A stretch of DNA of 35,123 nt, taken from positions 10,355-45,477 of the forward strand of contig PLKG01000066.1 in the NCBI GenBank assembly GCA_003140595.1, given 5' to 3'. Positions 16,413 to 24,462 of this stretch are shown piece after piece. The stretch's first letter is position 1. Each line of letters opens with the position of its first letter. The notes below the pieces were generated by a model, which saw only the letters and a program-made list of their open reading frames with translations, ran no database searches and was not told the origin of the DNA. Source of the stretch: Acidimicrobiaceae bacterium. GTDB lineage: Bacteria > Actinomycetota > Acidimicrobiia > Acidimicrobiales > Bog-793. The position numbers and the translations under genes were made by a program.

Positions 16413-17426
16413 TTATCGCATATCGGCGTAGCGTTCGATCTCGGTGATCAGCTCGTCCTTGGCTCGAGATGGCAACCATGAGATCTCGATCGCGTTGCGT
16501 TCCAGCTGCACAAGCTCGGCAGGGCCTAGGTCTGCCGCCTCCTGTAAGGCGACAAGATTGTCGGTCACATAGGCACCGAAGTACGCCGGATCGTCCGAGT
16601 TCACCGTGACCCGAAGGCCGAATTCGAGCAGCCGCTTGATCTCGGCTGCCTTGAGGTCGCCGGTCACCCACCGGTTGGATATCGGGCACGTAGTGAGCCC
16701 GAGGCCCCGGCGCCCGACTTCCATGGTGAGCTCCTCGCTCTCGAGGACGTTCACCCCGTGGTCGATCCGGTCGACTCCGATGACATCGAGACACTGGCGA
16801 ATGTGCTCGACGGTGTTGTTCTGGTCCACGTCGCAGTGCATGGTGATCTGGTAGCCCTCCGACCGGGCGCGTGCGAACACCTCGGCGAACTTGGTCGGGG
16901 GGTTGTCCCGCTCGTCGGAGTCCAAACCGACGCCGACGATCCACTCCCGGTAGGGAAGTGACTGCACCAAGGTCGCCATCGCGTATTCAGCCGGGTAATC
17001 GCGCAAGAAGCACATGATCAGCTCGGCGCGAACGCCCAGCTGTTGTCGAGCATCGACGATCGCCCGCCGCAGGCCGCCGACGATCCTGCCGAACGCGACG
17101 CCGCGGGAGGTATGTGCCTGGGGATCGAAGAACATCTCCACGTAGCGGACGTTCTCGTCGTTTGCCCGCCGGAGGTACGCCCAGGCCAGATCGTAGAAGT
17201 CGTCTGCTGTGACGAGCACCTCCATTCCCTCGTAGTAGCTGACCAGGAAGGAGGTCAGGTCATTGAAGCGGTAAGACGCGCGCAGCTCGGCGACATCGGC
17301 GTAGGCGAGCTGGGTTCGGTTGCGCTGTGCGAGCGCGAACCTCAGCTCGGGTTCGAGGGACCCTTCGATGTGCAGGTGCAACTCGATCTTGGGCAGGCCA
17401 CGTATGAAGGCAGCTATATCGCTCAT
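16413..17426 (-). CDS. Adenosine/adenine deaminase-family amidohydrolase with altered HAGE motif
   Basis: This 337-residue TIM-barrel hydrolase follows the bacterial adenine-deaminase branch of the ADA family. Motifs in order are KIELHLHIEGSLEP with metal ligands H17 and H19, FDPQAHTSRGV, VGLDSDERDNPPTKF, H197, RIDHGVN with H223, CPISN and the SDDPAYFG metal/catalytic aspartates D278 and D279. The canonical HAGE after the third metal His reads HCDV here, so the proton-shuttling Glu position holds V200. All other metal ligands remain, so it is probably active on a different substrate or with a different proton relay. ATG 17426 gives normal length; the frame extends ~108 codons upstream, but that part is Arg/Pro-rich and includes a tandem repeat. 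It stands alone. Confidence 0.87.
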   Translation of the reverse strand: MSDIAAFIRGLPKIELHLHIEGSLEPELRFALAQRNRTQLAYADVAELRASYRFNDLTSFLVSYYEGMEVLVTADDFYDLAWAYLRRANDENVRYVEMFFDPQAHTSRGVAFGRIVGGLRRAIVDARQQLGVRAELIMCFLRDYPAEYAMATLVQSLPYREWIVGVGLDSDERDNPPTKFAEVFARARSEGYQITMHCDVDQNNTVEHIRQCLDVIGVDRIDHGVNVLESEELTMEVGRRGLGLTTCPISNRWVTGDLKAAEIKRLLEFGLRVTVNSDDPAYFGAYVTDNLVALQEAADLGPAELVQLERNAIEISWLPSRAKDELITEIERYADMR

Positions 17427-17689
17427 GGGCTTACCGTAATCGCGCGAGGTATCTCCACGTCGGACTGCACCGGCCGGACGTGAGGCACCGCAGCGCTGGG
17501 CCGGCCTGCCCCGATCGCTCTCGTACGTGGCCGTCGCAGGATGTGTCCGGGCATCCCAATGCTTGTGACCGACCGGATGAAGGCGTCGTCGGAAACAGGG
17601 CCGCCGGATCGGTCCGGGACAATAAGCGGCCCAGGGTTGTCGAGAGCGCGACCGAGGCCTTTGGCACGGGCTTCGTTCGTGTGTGGTTG

Positions 17690-17733
17690 GTGACCGCACC
17701 AACACATGCCTGTGACCGCACCGACACATACCT
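17690..17733. repeat. 22-bp tandem repeat with a hairpin
   Basis: Two adjacent 22-bp copies (17690-17711 and 17712-17733) share GTGACCGCACC and ACACAT and differ at two bases. GTTGGTG (17686-17692) and CACCAAC (17697-17703) form a perfect 7-bp stem with a 4-bp loop at its left edge. It could be the end of a lost insertion element, as repeated terminal sites are common there. I could not name one. The rest of 17427-17894 shows no gene I recognise. Confidence 0.6.
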
Positions 17734-17894
17734 GTCGGCGGTCGCGCCATCGTGCGGTTGTCACCGCGCCCGCTCTGGCCGCTACGCGGACCCCTATCGG
17801 CTCCGCGCCCGATCCGAGCTCATCCGCCTGGTTGAGACCAGCCCGTGGCTGAGCGTTCGGGCGATTGGCTCTTCAACTGGCGCTGACGGCGCTC

Positions 17895-18191
17895 TCATCC
17901 GCCCGCCATCGCACCGATGACGAAGAAGGGTTCAGCCCCTGTAACGACAGCGGTCGGCAGCGGTGCGTCCGGGGACTCGTGTGACAGGTCTTGCTCACAC
18001 GCGAAAAAGCGCACGAACGCTCGCCGCTTCAGGGAAACGGGGTCGCGGATTGTGCCCTGAAGAACCGGAAGGCGGGACTCGAGCGCGTCGATCAGCGATC
18101 GCTGCGTCGCCAGGCCGTTGATCTCGAGCTCGACTTCCAGACCGACACCGGCGAGGGTCCGCAGGTGCGCCGGAAGGACAACCCGGATCAC
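17895..18191 (-). CDS. MoaD/ThiS-like ubiquitin-fold protein ending in Gly-Gly
   Basis: This 98-residue protein fits the beta-grasp sulfur-carrier family. It begins [14 protein letters not shown], runs through [26 protein letters not shown] and [16 protein letters not shown], and closes with [13 protein letters not shown]. The C-terminal Gly-Gly is the residue pair that MoaD, ThiS and ubiquitin-like proteins use for adenylation or thiocarboxylation. The start is GTG 18191. It overlaps the stop codon of the BNR gene as GTGA (four bases), so the two are translationally coupled. No E1-like activating enzyme or molybdopterin gene lies nearby. It may be a molybdenum-cofactor MoaD paralogue or a carrier dedicated to its partner (inference). 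Confidence 0.78.
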   Translation of the reverse strand: MIRVVLPAHLRTLAGVGLEVELEINGLATQRSLIDALESRLPVLQGTIRDPVSLKRRAFVRFFACEQDLSHESPDAPLPTAVVTGAEPFFVIGAMAGG

Positions 18192-19303
18192 GGCAAGGTC
18201 TGGACTTCCACCGACAGAACCGCCGGCAAGTCCCTGACGATGGGCGCCCAGCTGTCCCCGGAGTTGGCCGAGGCATAAACCTGACCGCCGGTAGTGCCGA
18301 AATAGATGCCGCAATCATCCATCGAGTCGACCGCCATGGCGTCGCGGAGCACGTTCACGTAGCAGTTCCGCTGTGGGAGGCCTTCAGTGAGTGGCTCCCA
18401 CTCGTTGCCGCCTGTCCGGCTGCGGTAGACACGCAGCTTCCCGTCAGGCGGGAAATGCTCCGAGTCGCTCTTGATGGGGACGACGTAGACGGTCTCGGGC
18501 TCGTGGGCGTGGACGTCGATGGCGAAGCCGAAGTCAGTCGGGAGGTTTCCGCTCACCTCTTGCCAGGACTCGCCGGCGTCGTCGGTACGCATGACGTCCC
18601 AGTGTTTTTGCATATAGAGCACCTGCGGGCGCGAGGGGTGAATGGCGAGGTGGTGAACGCAGTGGCCGACCTCCGCGTCCTCGTCAGGTATGGACCCGGA
18701 AACTAGCCCCCGGTTCTTCGGGTGCCAGGTGACACCGCCATCGTCGGTGCGGAACACGCCTGCTGCAGATATCGCCACAAAGACGCGATTCGGATCGGTC
18801 GGATCCACGATGATCGTGTGCAGGCACATCCCACCGGCGCCGGGCTGCCACGATTGCCCCGAGTCGTGGCCGCGGAGTCCCGCCAGCTCCCGCCAGTTCT
18901 CGCCGCCGTCGGTCGAACTGAAGATGCCCGCGTCCTCGACGCCGGCAAGGATCGTGTCCGGATCGTTCAGCGACGGTTCAAGGTGCCAGACCCGTGCGAA
19001 CTCCCACGGGTGCGGTGTGCCGTCGTACCACTGGTGGGTGCCGGGCACGCCTTCGTACTGGAACTGGTTGCCCACCGGCTCCCAAGTGGTTCCGCCGTCG
19101 TCGGAGCGTTGGATCAACTGCCCGAACCATCCCGTTGACTGCGACGCGAAGATCCGGTTGCGGTCAACAGGAGAACCCTTGACGTGATAGATCTCCCAGC
19201 CACCGAAAAAGGGTCCCTTTATGTCCCAGACCTCGCGCTTTCCGTCAGAGGTCAGGACGAACGCGCCCTTTCGCGTACCGACCAGCACTCGTACACCGCT
19301 CAT
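18188..19303 (-). CDS. BNR/Asp-box beta-propeller protein (sialidase-like fold)
   Basis: This 371-residue protein has repeated Asp-box motifs: [36 protein letters not shown] and ASANSGDSW. Together they indicate a beta-propeller of the exo-sialidase/photosystem-assembly type. No signal peptide is visible (start [17 protein letters not shown]), so it is probably cytoplasmic. The arginine triad and other catalytic residues of true sialidases are not evident, so enzymatic sialidase activity should not be assumed. ATG 19303 has AAAGGAG eight bases before it. The 3' end overlaps the MoaD-like gene by four bases. The pairing suggests one function, but which one is unknown. Confidence 0.88.
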   Translation of the reverse strand: MSGVRVLVGTRKGAFVLTSDGKREVWDIKGPFFGGWEIYHVKGSPVDRNRIFASQSTGWFGQLIQRSDDGGTTWEPVGNQFQYEGVPGTHQWYDGTPHPWEFARVWHLEPSLNDPDTILAGVEDAGIFSSTDGGENWRELAGLRGHDSGQSWQPGAGGMCLHTIIVDPTDPNRVFVAISAAGVFRTDDGGVTWHPKNRGLVSGSIPDEDAEVGHCVHHLAIHPSRPQVLYMQKHWDVMRTDDAGESWQEVSGNLPTDFGFAIDVHAHEPETVYVVPIKSDSEHFPPDGKLRVYRSRTGGNEWEPLTEGLPQRNCYVNVLRDAMAVDSMDDCGIYFGTTGGQVYASANSGDSWAPIVRDLPAVLSVEVQTLP

Positions 19304-19578
19304 CTGTGCTCCTTTCCGATTACAACAGAGCGCTTCGCCGGTCCCAAACAGGACCGTGGGCAAGGCTCTTCATCTGTTGACAGGAGTAGGCGACTGCACT
19401 GCCAGGACTTCATCGCGACAGCGGGAGCGCCAAGGCCATCGCGCCTATTCCCGGGTAAGACGAAAGTATGGACACCAGATGAAGTTCCCCCTTCAACTCC
19501 GGTCGGGCAGGCCGGATGAGCTGCGCAGCCTAACGCCCTGGCCGAGCACCCCGGCTTCCCCGAGACGATTGTAGGCAC

Positions 19579-19597
19579 GTGGCTTGTGGCAAGCCAC
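19579..19597. terminator. Perfect 8-bp hairpin downstream of the liv operon
   Basis: GTGGCTTG and CAAGCCAC pair around a 3-nt loop, about 80 bp past the livF stop. There is no T-run, so this is a terminator-like structure of uncertain use. Confidence 0.35.
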
Positions 19598-19645
19598 CCT
19601 CGCGTGCAGGCTCTTGGTTTTGAGCCGAGCCCCGTCGCTCACCTG

Positions 19646-19669
19646 GGGGCGTATCGTGCGATGCGCCCC
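19646..19669 (-). terminator. livF: Hairpin just after the livF stop codon
   Basis: GGGGCG pairs with CGCCCC and ATCG with CGAT, with one T/G wobble between them, only six bases past the livF stop. The strong GC stem suggests termination or 3' end protection of the liv mRNA. No T-tract follows. Confidence 0.5.
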
Positions 19670-19675
19670 ACTTGG

Positions 19676-20392
19676 TCACGACCCGATGTCCTCCCCGAGG
19701 TACGCCATTCGCACACGGTCGTCGCGCAAGAGAACCGAGGCGGTGTCCGCCAGCACGATCCTCCCGGTCTCGAGCACATAGCCGCGGTCGGCCAACTGGA
19801 GTGCCTTGGCTGCGTTCTGCTCGACCAAAAGGACCGTGACACCCTGCTCCCGGATCGTCTTGATGATCTCGAAGATCGTCTGGACAAACAGCGGGCCGAG
19901 TCCCATCGAAGGCTCGTCCAAGAGCAGAAGCCGGGGCTCAGCCATAAGTGCGCGGCCGATGGCGAGCATCTGCTGCTCTCCGCCGGAGAGGTTGCCACCC
20001 TGCTGCTTTCGGCGCTCCTTGATTATGGGGAACAGCTCGAAGACCTGGTCCATCTTGGCGGCCTGGCCGTGAGGCTTGTTGTAGGCACCGATCTCGAGAT
20101 TCTCGAGGACGGTCATCTGCGGGAAGATCCGGCGCCCTTCTGGCACGTGACTGATCCCGAGCTCGACGGTCTTGTGTGCCGCGAGGCGCGAGATGTCGAC
20201 ACCGTCGAAGTAGACCGTGCCCAGCGATGCGTGGTGCAGCCCCGAGATCATCCGCAGAGTGGTGGTCTTGCCAGCACCGTTCGCGCCGAGAAGGGTTACG
20301 ATCTCACCCTGCTCGACACTGATGGTGAAGTCGTGCAGAGCCGGAACTGTGCCATAACGGACCTCCGCGCCACTTACCTCCAGAAGGGCCAT
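19676..20392 (-). CDS. livF: Branched-chain amino acid type ABC importer, ATPase LivF
   Basis: The 238-residue ATPase has Walker A LLGANGAGKTTTL, signature NLSGGEQQMLAIGRAL, Walker B LLLLDEPSMGLGP and switch region VLLVEQNAAKAL. The pattern SMGLGP and VEQNA is characteristic of LivF rather than LivG. With LivG it should form the nucleotide-binding heterodimer energising the LivHM permease. Its ATG shares one base with the livG stop (TGATG), so the genes are coupled. It is the last gene of the operon, followed by a hairpin. Confidence 0.95.
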   Translation of the reverse strand: MALLEVSGAEVRYGTVPALHDFTISVEQGEIVTLLGANGAGKTTTLRMISGLHHASLGTVYFDGVDISRLAAHKTVELGISHVPEGRRIFPQMTVLENLEIGAYNKPHGQAAKMDQVFELFPIIKERRKQQGGNLSGGEQQMLAIGRALMAEPRLLLLDEPSMGLGPLFVQTIFEIIKTIREQGVTVLLVEQNAAKALQLADRGYVLETGRIVLADTASVLLRDDRVRMAYLGEDIGS

Positions 20393-21243
20393 CAGAGCGC
20401 CTCCGTCCCGTTGTCCTCGTCGCTGTCGGGCGCGCCCAGGTAGGCATTGATGACGACTGTGTTCCTTTGGATCTCGGCCGGGGAGCCTTGTGCGATCACC
20501 TGGCCGAAGTTCAGCACGATGATCCTCTCCGCAACCGACATCACGAGCTTCATGTCGTGCTCGATCAACAGCACGGTCACACCCAACTGGGTGCGCACGT
20601 TACGGATGAGCTCCGCGAGCTCGACCTTCTCAGCCGGGTTGGTCCCCGCGGCGGGCTCGTCCAGCAGCAGCACCTCGGGGTTGGTCCCGAGTGCCCTCGC
20701 GATCTCGAGGCGCCGCCGGTCTCCGTAGGGCAGCGAGCTCGAGATCTCGTTCGCCCTTTTCGTCAGTCCGACGAACTTCAGGAGCTCGAGTGTCTTGAGG
20801 TCGCTCTCGTGCTCCTCGCGTCGAGTCCGCGGCAAGCGGAGCATGGCGCCGATGGCGCCTGTGTGCTGTTTGGACTCGACCCCGATCTTCACGTTCTCGA
20901 AGGTCGTCAACGCACTGAACATCCGCGAGGTCTGGAAGGTCCTCGCCACCCCGAGCCTGTTCACCTTGTAGGGCTTGCGACCGACGACGCTGACCGCGTG
21001 CCCGTGCTCGGGAGTGAAGATTATCGAGCCCTCTTGGGGCGTGTAGACGCCGGTCAGGCAGTTGAACAGAGAGGTCTTCCCGGCACCGTTCGGACCGATG
21101 ATCGACAGGATCTCGCCACGGTTCAGGCTCAGTGACACGTCGCTCAGGCTCGTGACACCCCCGAAGCGCAGGGTCACGTGCTGGACCGAGAACACGACGT
21201 CGTCGGTAGTTGCCGGGGCGATCCCTGGCGTCGCGTCGGTCAT
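20392..21243 (-). CDS. livG: Branched-chain amino acid type ABC importer, ATPase LivG
   Basis: The 283-residue ATPase has Walker A IIGPNGAGKTSLFNCLTGVY, a livG-type RLGVARTFQTSRMFSALTTFENV segment, signature SSLPYGDRRRLEIARAL, Walker B VLLLDEPAAGTNP and switch LLIEHDMKLVM. The PAAGTNP and EHDMK residues identify LivG. ATG 21243 overlaps the livM stop as ATGA, and the open frame upstream to 21525 lies inside livM and is not part of the gene. The signature motif reads LPYGD instead of LSGGQ, as is normal for LivG (LPYGxQR). Confidence 0.95.
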   Translation of the reverse strand: MTDATPGIAPATTDDVVFSVQHVTLRFGGVTSLSDVSLSLNRGEILSIIGPNGAGKTSLFNCLTGVYTPQEGSIIFTPEHGHAVSVVGRKPYKVNRLGVARTFQTSRMFSALTTFENVKIGVESKQHTGAIGAMLRLPRTRREEHESDLKTLELLKFVGLTKRANEISSSLPYGDRRRLEIARALGTNPEVLLLDEPAAGTNPAEKVELAELIRNVRTQLGVTVLLIEHDMKLVMSVAERIIVLNFGQVIAQGSPAEIQRNTVVINAYLGAPDSDEDNGTEAL

Positions 21244-23390
21244 TCCGTCTCCGGACCTATGTAGCCGGGCTCGTCGAGCGACAGCCGGCCGTACGATGAC
21301 GGCAGCGTCTCTCCCATGGACGTGCTCCGCACCGGCCCGCCCGGGCTCTCGCTGTGACCGACGCCCTCCTCGGTGAGCAGGATCTCCCTGCGCCTGCGGC
21401 GTGAGGGGACGATGCCCTGTGGCCGGAAGATCATCATTAGCACTAAGAGCGCCCCCAGGTAGATGAACTCGTCCTGGAACTGGTAGTCCTGGAACGAGTG
21501 GACCTGGAGGTACTGGGGGAGCCACTGGATCAAGGAGGCACCGATCACCGCGCCCGCGATCGAGCCCATGCCACCGAAGATCACAAAGACGAGGACCAGG
21601 ATCGACGTCTGGACGATGAAGTCGTTCGGTACGAGACTCTGCACTTGGCTTGCGAAGAAGACTCCGGCGAACCCGGAGGTCGAGGCCCCGATGGCGAATG
21701 CCATGACCTTGTACTTGAGCGAGTTGATGCCGACCGAGTCAGCCGCGACCTCATCTTCGCGGATCGCTGTCCAGGACCGCCCCACTCGGGACTGTTCGAG
21801 GAAGCTGAACCCGACCATGAACACGACCGCAACTCCGAGTATCAGGTAGTAGTAGGGAAGTACCGTTCCGGTCCAGCCATAGTTCACCCCTAAGAGGTGA
21901 ACCGAGAACTGCGGGATGACGCCCGGGGTCCCCGCCGGTCCGCCGGTCACCCCATGGAGATTGTTCGCGACGATCTCGATGATCTCCCCGAATCCCAGGG
22001 TCACGATCGCGAGATAGTCACCGCGCAGCCGCAGCGTCGGAGTCCCGATCAGCACCCCTGTCAGCATCGCGGCCACGATGGCGAAGGGGATGATCCAGAA
22101 CGGATTGAGGATGAAAGGCGGTTGGATGGGCAACGCGCCAGTGAAGTACGCCGTCGTGTACGACCCGATCGCCCAGAATGCGATGTAGCCGAGGTCGAGC
22201 AGGCCGGCGAAGCCGACGACCACGTTGAGGCCCATGGAGAGCAGCACATAGATCGCGACCTGGGTCGTGAGTATCGACTGGATGCCCGGGTCCATGTGCA
22301 AGGGCCACTGGATCGCCACGAGCAGCGCCGCGATCGTGATCGCGGTCTTGCCGTATGCGAATTTCGTTTGTTTCGTGATCCCGGCGAATTCGAACCGGTT
22401 GCCCTGCTTGGAAGCTGACCCGGAAAGGGCGCGGACGAGGTCCACCGCGACCGCCACGAGGACATAGACGACCACGACGGCGCCGATGGCCATCACGACG
22501 AGCCCGGCGGTGCGGCTGTGAGGAAGCACATGGACCGAGGCGAACCAGTGCGCGACCGAATGCGGCGTCGATGCTCGCCATGCGCTCCAAGTGGTCCACA
22601 TCAGCCACCCGTAGACCAAGAGGACGACTCCGCCAAGCCTGAAGAGCCGGCGCCCACGCTGGGTGTCGACATGCCTGTGGACAAAGGCGAGGCCGAAGAG
22701 CAGGCCTTCGAGCGCGGCAAGACCGAGCGCGAGCCACAGCAAGAGAAGACCGAGCGTCCGGCTGTGCGGCACCGCCCCGATCGTGTTGAGGTACTTCGAG
22801 ACAGGGTTGTGCATCCACGCGAGTACCCCATAAAGGGCGAGGAGCGCGTAGCCTCCCAGCCTCGCGATCCGCAGCGACTGTGACTCGAACAGGTAGACGA
22901 CCAGTTCCATCGCCGCGAACGCACATCCGACCTCGATGCAGACGCCGGGCTTCCAGGTGTCCTTCGGCGAGATCCACGAAACCCATATGAATCCGATTGC
23001 GACGATCGCCGCATAGAGGGCGAGCCGCATCGTGCGCTGTGCAGTCACACGCACGATCTCGGAGCGGACGCGGCTGACGGCCGAAGTCGTCGGGCCGCCG
23101 AAGCCCTGCGAGATCGAGACGACGGCGAAGATCACGCCACCCGCGCCGAGGAACCAGAACAGTCTCGGGAACTGCAGCGAACCGGTGAACCCTGAGGTCG
23201 GTGCGGCGTTGGTTCCTGGCGGTCCGGTCACGATCGCGAGGATCACAGCTGCCAGCAGGCAAATGCCGAGACGCCGCGCGGCCGCAGTTGCCATGAGTCG
23301 CGAAAGCTGCTTGGAGACCTGAGCCCGCCTCGGTTCGTTGAGGGGTCTCGCGCCCGAGCGCGCCTCGGTGTGAAGGCCAGTCGGCGTCAT
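21240..23390 (-). CDS. livM: Branched-chain amino acid type ABC importer, permease LivM with large N-terminal extension
   Basis: At 716 residues this is about twice the usual LivM length. The LivM core lies at about 346-670. It contains VLLSMGLNVVVGFAGLLDLG, GIGTPTLRLRGDYLAIVTLG-like blocks (seen as LRLRGDYLAIVTLGFGEI), TGGPAGTPG, SRVGRSWTAIREDEVAA and the FGGMGSIAGAVIGA loop. The first ~345 residues add roughly eight or nine predicted membrane helices. They contain a tandem internal repeat, with PHSRTLGLLLLW and PHSRTAGLVVMA marking equivalent positions. A hydrophilic tail of ~45 residues follows the core. ATG 23390 has GGAGGGAGG upstream and overlaps the livH stop (ATGA). The extension is not a known ABC component to me. 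Confidence 0.93.
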   Translation of the reverse strand: MTPTGLHTEARSGARPLNEPRRAQVSKQLSRLMATAAARRLGICLLAAVILAIVTGPPGTNAAPTSGFTGSLQFPRLFWFLGAGGVIFAVVSISQGFGGPTTSAVSRVRSEIVRVTAQRTMRLALYAAIVAIGFIWVSWISPKDTWKPGVCIEVGCAFAAMELVVYLFESQSLRIARLGGYALLALYGVLAWMHNPVSKYLNTIGAVPHSRTLGLLLLWLALGLAALEGLLFGLAFVHRHVDTQRGRRLFRLGGVVLLVYGWLMWTTWSAWRASTPHSVAHWFASVHVLPHSRTAGLVVMAIGAVVVVYVLVAVAVDLVRALSGSASKQGNRFEFAGITKQTKFAYGKTAITIAALLVAIQWPLHMDPGIQSILTTQVAIYVLLSMGLNVVVGFAGLLDLGYIAFWAIGSYTTAYFTGALPIQPPFILNPFWIIPFAIVAAMLTGVLIGTPTLRLRGDYLAIVTLGFGEIIEIVANNLHGVTGGPAGTPGVIPQFSVHLLGVNYGWTGTVLPYYYLILGVAVVFMVGFSFLEQSRVGRSWTAIREDEVAADSVGINSLKYKVMAFAIGASTSGFAGVFFASQVQSLVPNDFIVQTSILVLVFVIFGGMGSIAGAVIGASLIQWLPQYLQVHSFQDYQFQDEFIYLGALLVLMMIFRPQGIVPSRRRRREILLTEEGVGHSESPGGPVRSTSMGETLPSSYGRLSLDEPGYIGPETE

Positions 23391-24334
23391 GCCTCCCTCC
23401 CAAGCCGCTCTCCCAAGATGCCAGTCGGGCGGAAGAGAAGGAGCATTACGAGCACGCCGAATGCGACGACATCCTGCCATTCTGCAGACATCCAGCGCAG
23501 CGGCACGCTCTCGAACACCCCGAGCAGTAGCCCGCCGATCATGGCGCCCCGGATGTTGCCGATGCCACCGAGGACCGCGGCGGTGAAGGCCTTCAGGCCT
23601 GGCACAAAGCCCATCGTGTAGATGACCCCGAACTGCAGACCGAACAGGAATCCGGCCGCACCGCCCATGAGCCCGCCGAGAACGAAGGTGAGCGCGATCG
23701 TCCTGTCGATGTGCACGCCCATGAGACTCGCGGTCTCGGCGTCCTGCGCGACCGCACGGATGCCCTTGCCGAGCTTTGTCCGGTTCACGACCGCGTCGAG
23801 CACGATCAAAAGGACTACAGCGGTGACCATGGTCAGGACCCAGTCGGACTGGACACCGACGCCGCAGAGGGAGAAAGCATTGCCCTGGACCACAGCCGGC
23901 GTCTGGATGAAAGCCGTGTAGCGCCCAAATTCCTTGCCGGCGATGTTGTAGAGAAAGTACGACGCACCGATGGCACTGATCAGGTACGTGAGCCTCGGGG
24001 CGTTGCGCTTGCGCAAGGGTCGGTACGCGACCCGCTCGAGCACGAATGCGGTTGCGCCACCCGCGAGGGCGCCCGCGACGATTCCGATGAGCATGAAACC
24101 GATCGCCCAGAACCCAGCTGGACTCGAGGTTCCTAGCACCGCCCTCATGGCGAACAGGCCGCCGAACCCACCGGCCATCACGACCTCGGAGTGAGCGAAG
24201 TTGATCAGCCTGAGCACGCCGTAGACCAGCGTGTACCCGAGAGCGATGAGCGCGTAAAGAAACCCGTTAGCGAGACCGCCAACCACGAGCGAGACCCATA
24301 TGTTGTTGTTTGCTATGAACCCCGGGCAATGCAT
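23387..24334 (-). CDS. livH: Branched-chain amino acid type ABC importer, permease LivH
   Basis: This 315-residue permease of eight or so helices carries the LivH signatures. GLANGFLYALIALGYTLVYG and LRLINFAHSEVVMAGGFGG sit at the N-terminus, RAVAQDAETASLMGVHIDRT is the coupling loop, and KAFTAAVLGGIGNIRGAMIG is the second conserved block. ATG 24334 has GGGGAG about 12 bases upstream, slightly far. It pairs with LivM to form the membrane channel. A strong terminator between it and livK means livHMGF is probably expressed below livK. Confidence 0.95.
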   Translation of the reverse strand: MHCPGFIANNNIWVSLVVGGLANGFLYALIALGYTLVYGVLRLINFAHSEVVMAGGFGGLFAMRAVLGTSSPAGFWAIGFMLIGIVAGALAGGATAFVLERVAYRPLRKRNAPRLTYLISAIGASYFLYNIAGKEFGRYTAFIQTPAVVQGNAFSLCGVGVQSDWVLTMVTAVVLLIVLDAVVNRTKLGKGIRAVAQDAETASLMGVHIDRTIALTFVLGGLMGGAAGFLFGLQFGVIYTMGFVPGLKAFTAAVLGGIGNIRGAMIGGLLLGVFESVPLRWMSAEWQDVVAFGVLVMLLLFRPTGILGERLGREA

Positions 24335-24402
24335 GCGTCCGATTCACTCCCCTCGGCCTTGCGCAGCAGATTACTAACTTGTGGCGAAAGGGCCAGATGA
24401 CG

Positions 24403-24439
24403 AAAAAGCCGGGCACTCCGCGAAGCGGAATGCCCGGCT
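24403..24439 (-). terminator. livK: Rho-independent terminator after livK
   Basis: On the minus strand, AGCCGGGCATTCCGC and GCGGAGTGCCCGGCT form a 15-bp stem (one T/G pair) with loop TTC. TTTTT follows at once. It lies 24 bp past the livK stop and about 70 bp before the livH start. This placement should let livK outnumber the permease and ATPase transcripts by partial read-through. Confidence 0.88.
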
Positions 24440-24462
24440 CGTTCTCACGATGTCGAGTGGTG

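Larger units (their letters stand above)
19304..19675. other. Region between the BNR gene and livF
   Basis: These 372 bp contain the BNR gene's promoter (not identified) and two hairpins listed separately. No gene is recognised. Confidence 0.4.

Noticed and set aside
17427-17750. N-terminal extension of the deaminase frame
   Set aside because: The extra ~108 residues are Arg/Pro-rich, include translated tandem repeats, and precede a standard family start at 17426.
18188-19303. True sialidase activity for the BNR protein
   Set aside because: Asp-boxes alone mark the fold; the catalytic Arg triad and Tyr/Glu pair of sialidases are not evident and there is no signal peptide.
22018-23403. 461-residue open frame in another phase of livM
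   Set aside because: It is a low-complexity Arg/Asp/His-rich shadow of the livM frame, which has clear membrane helices and family motifs.
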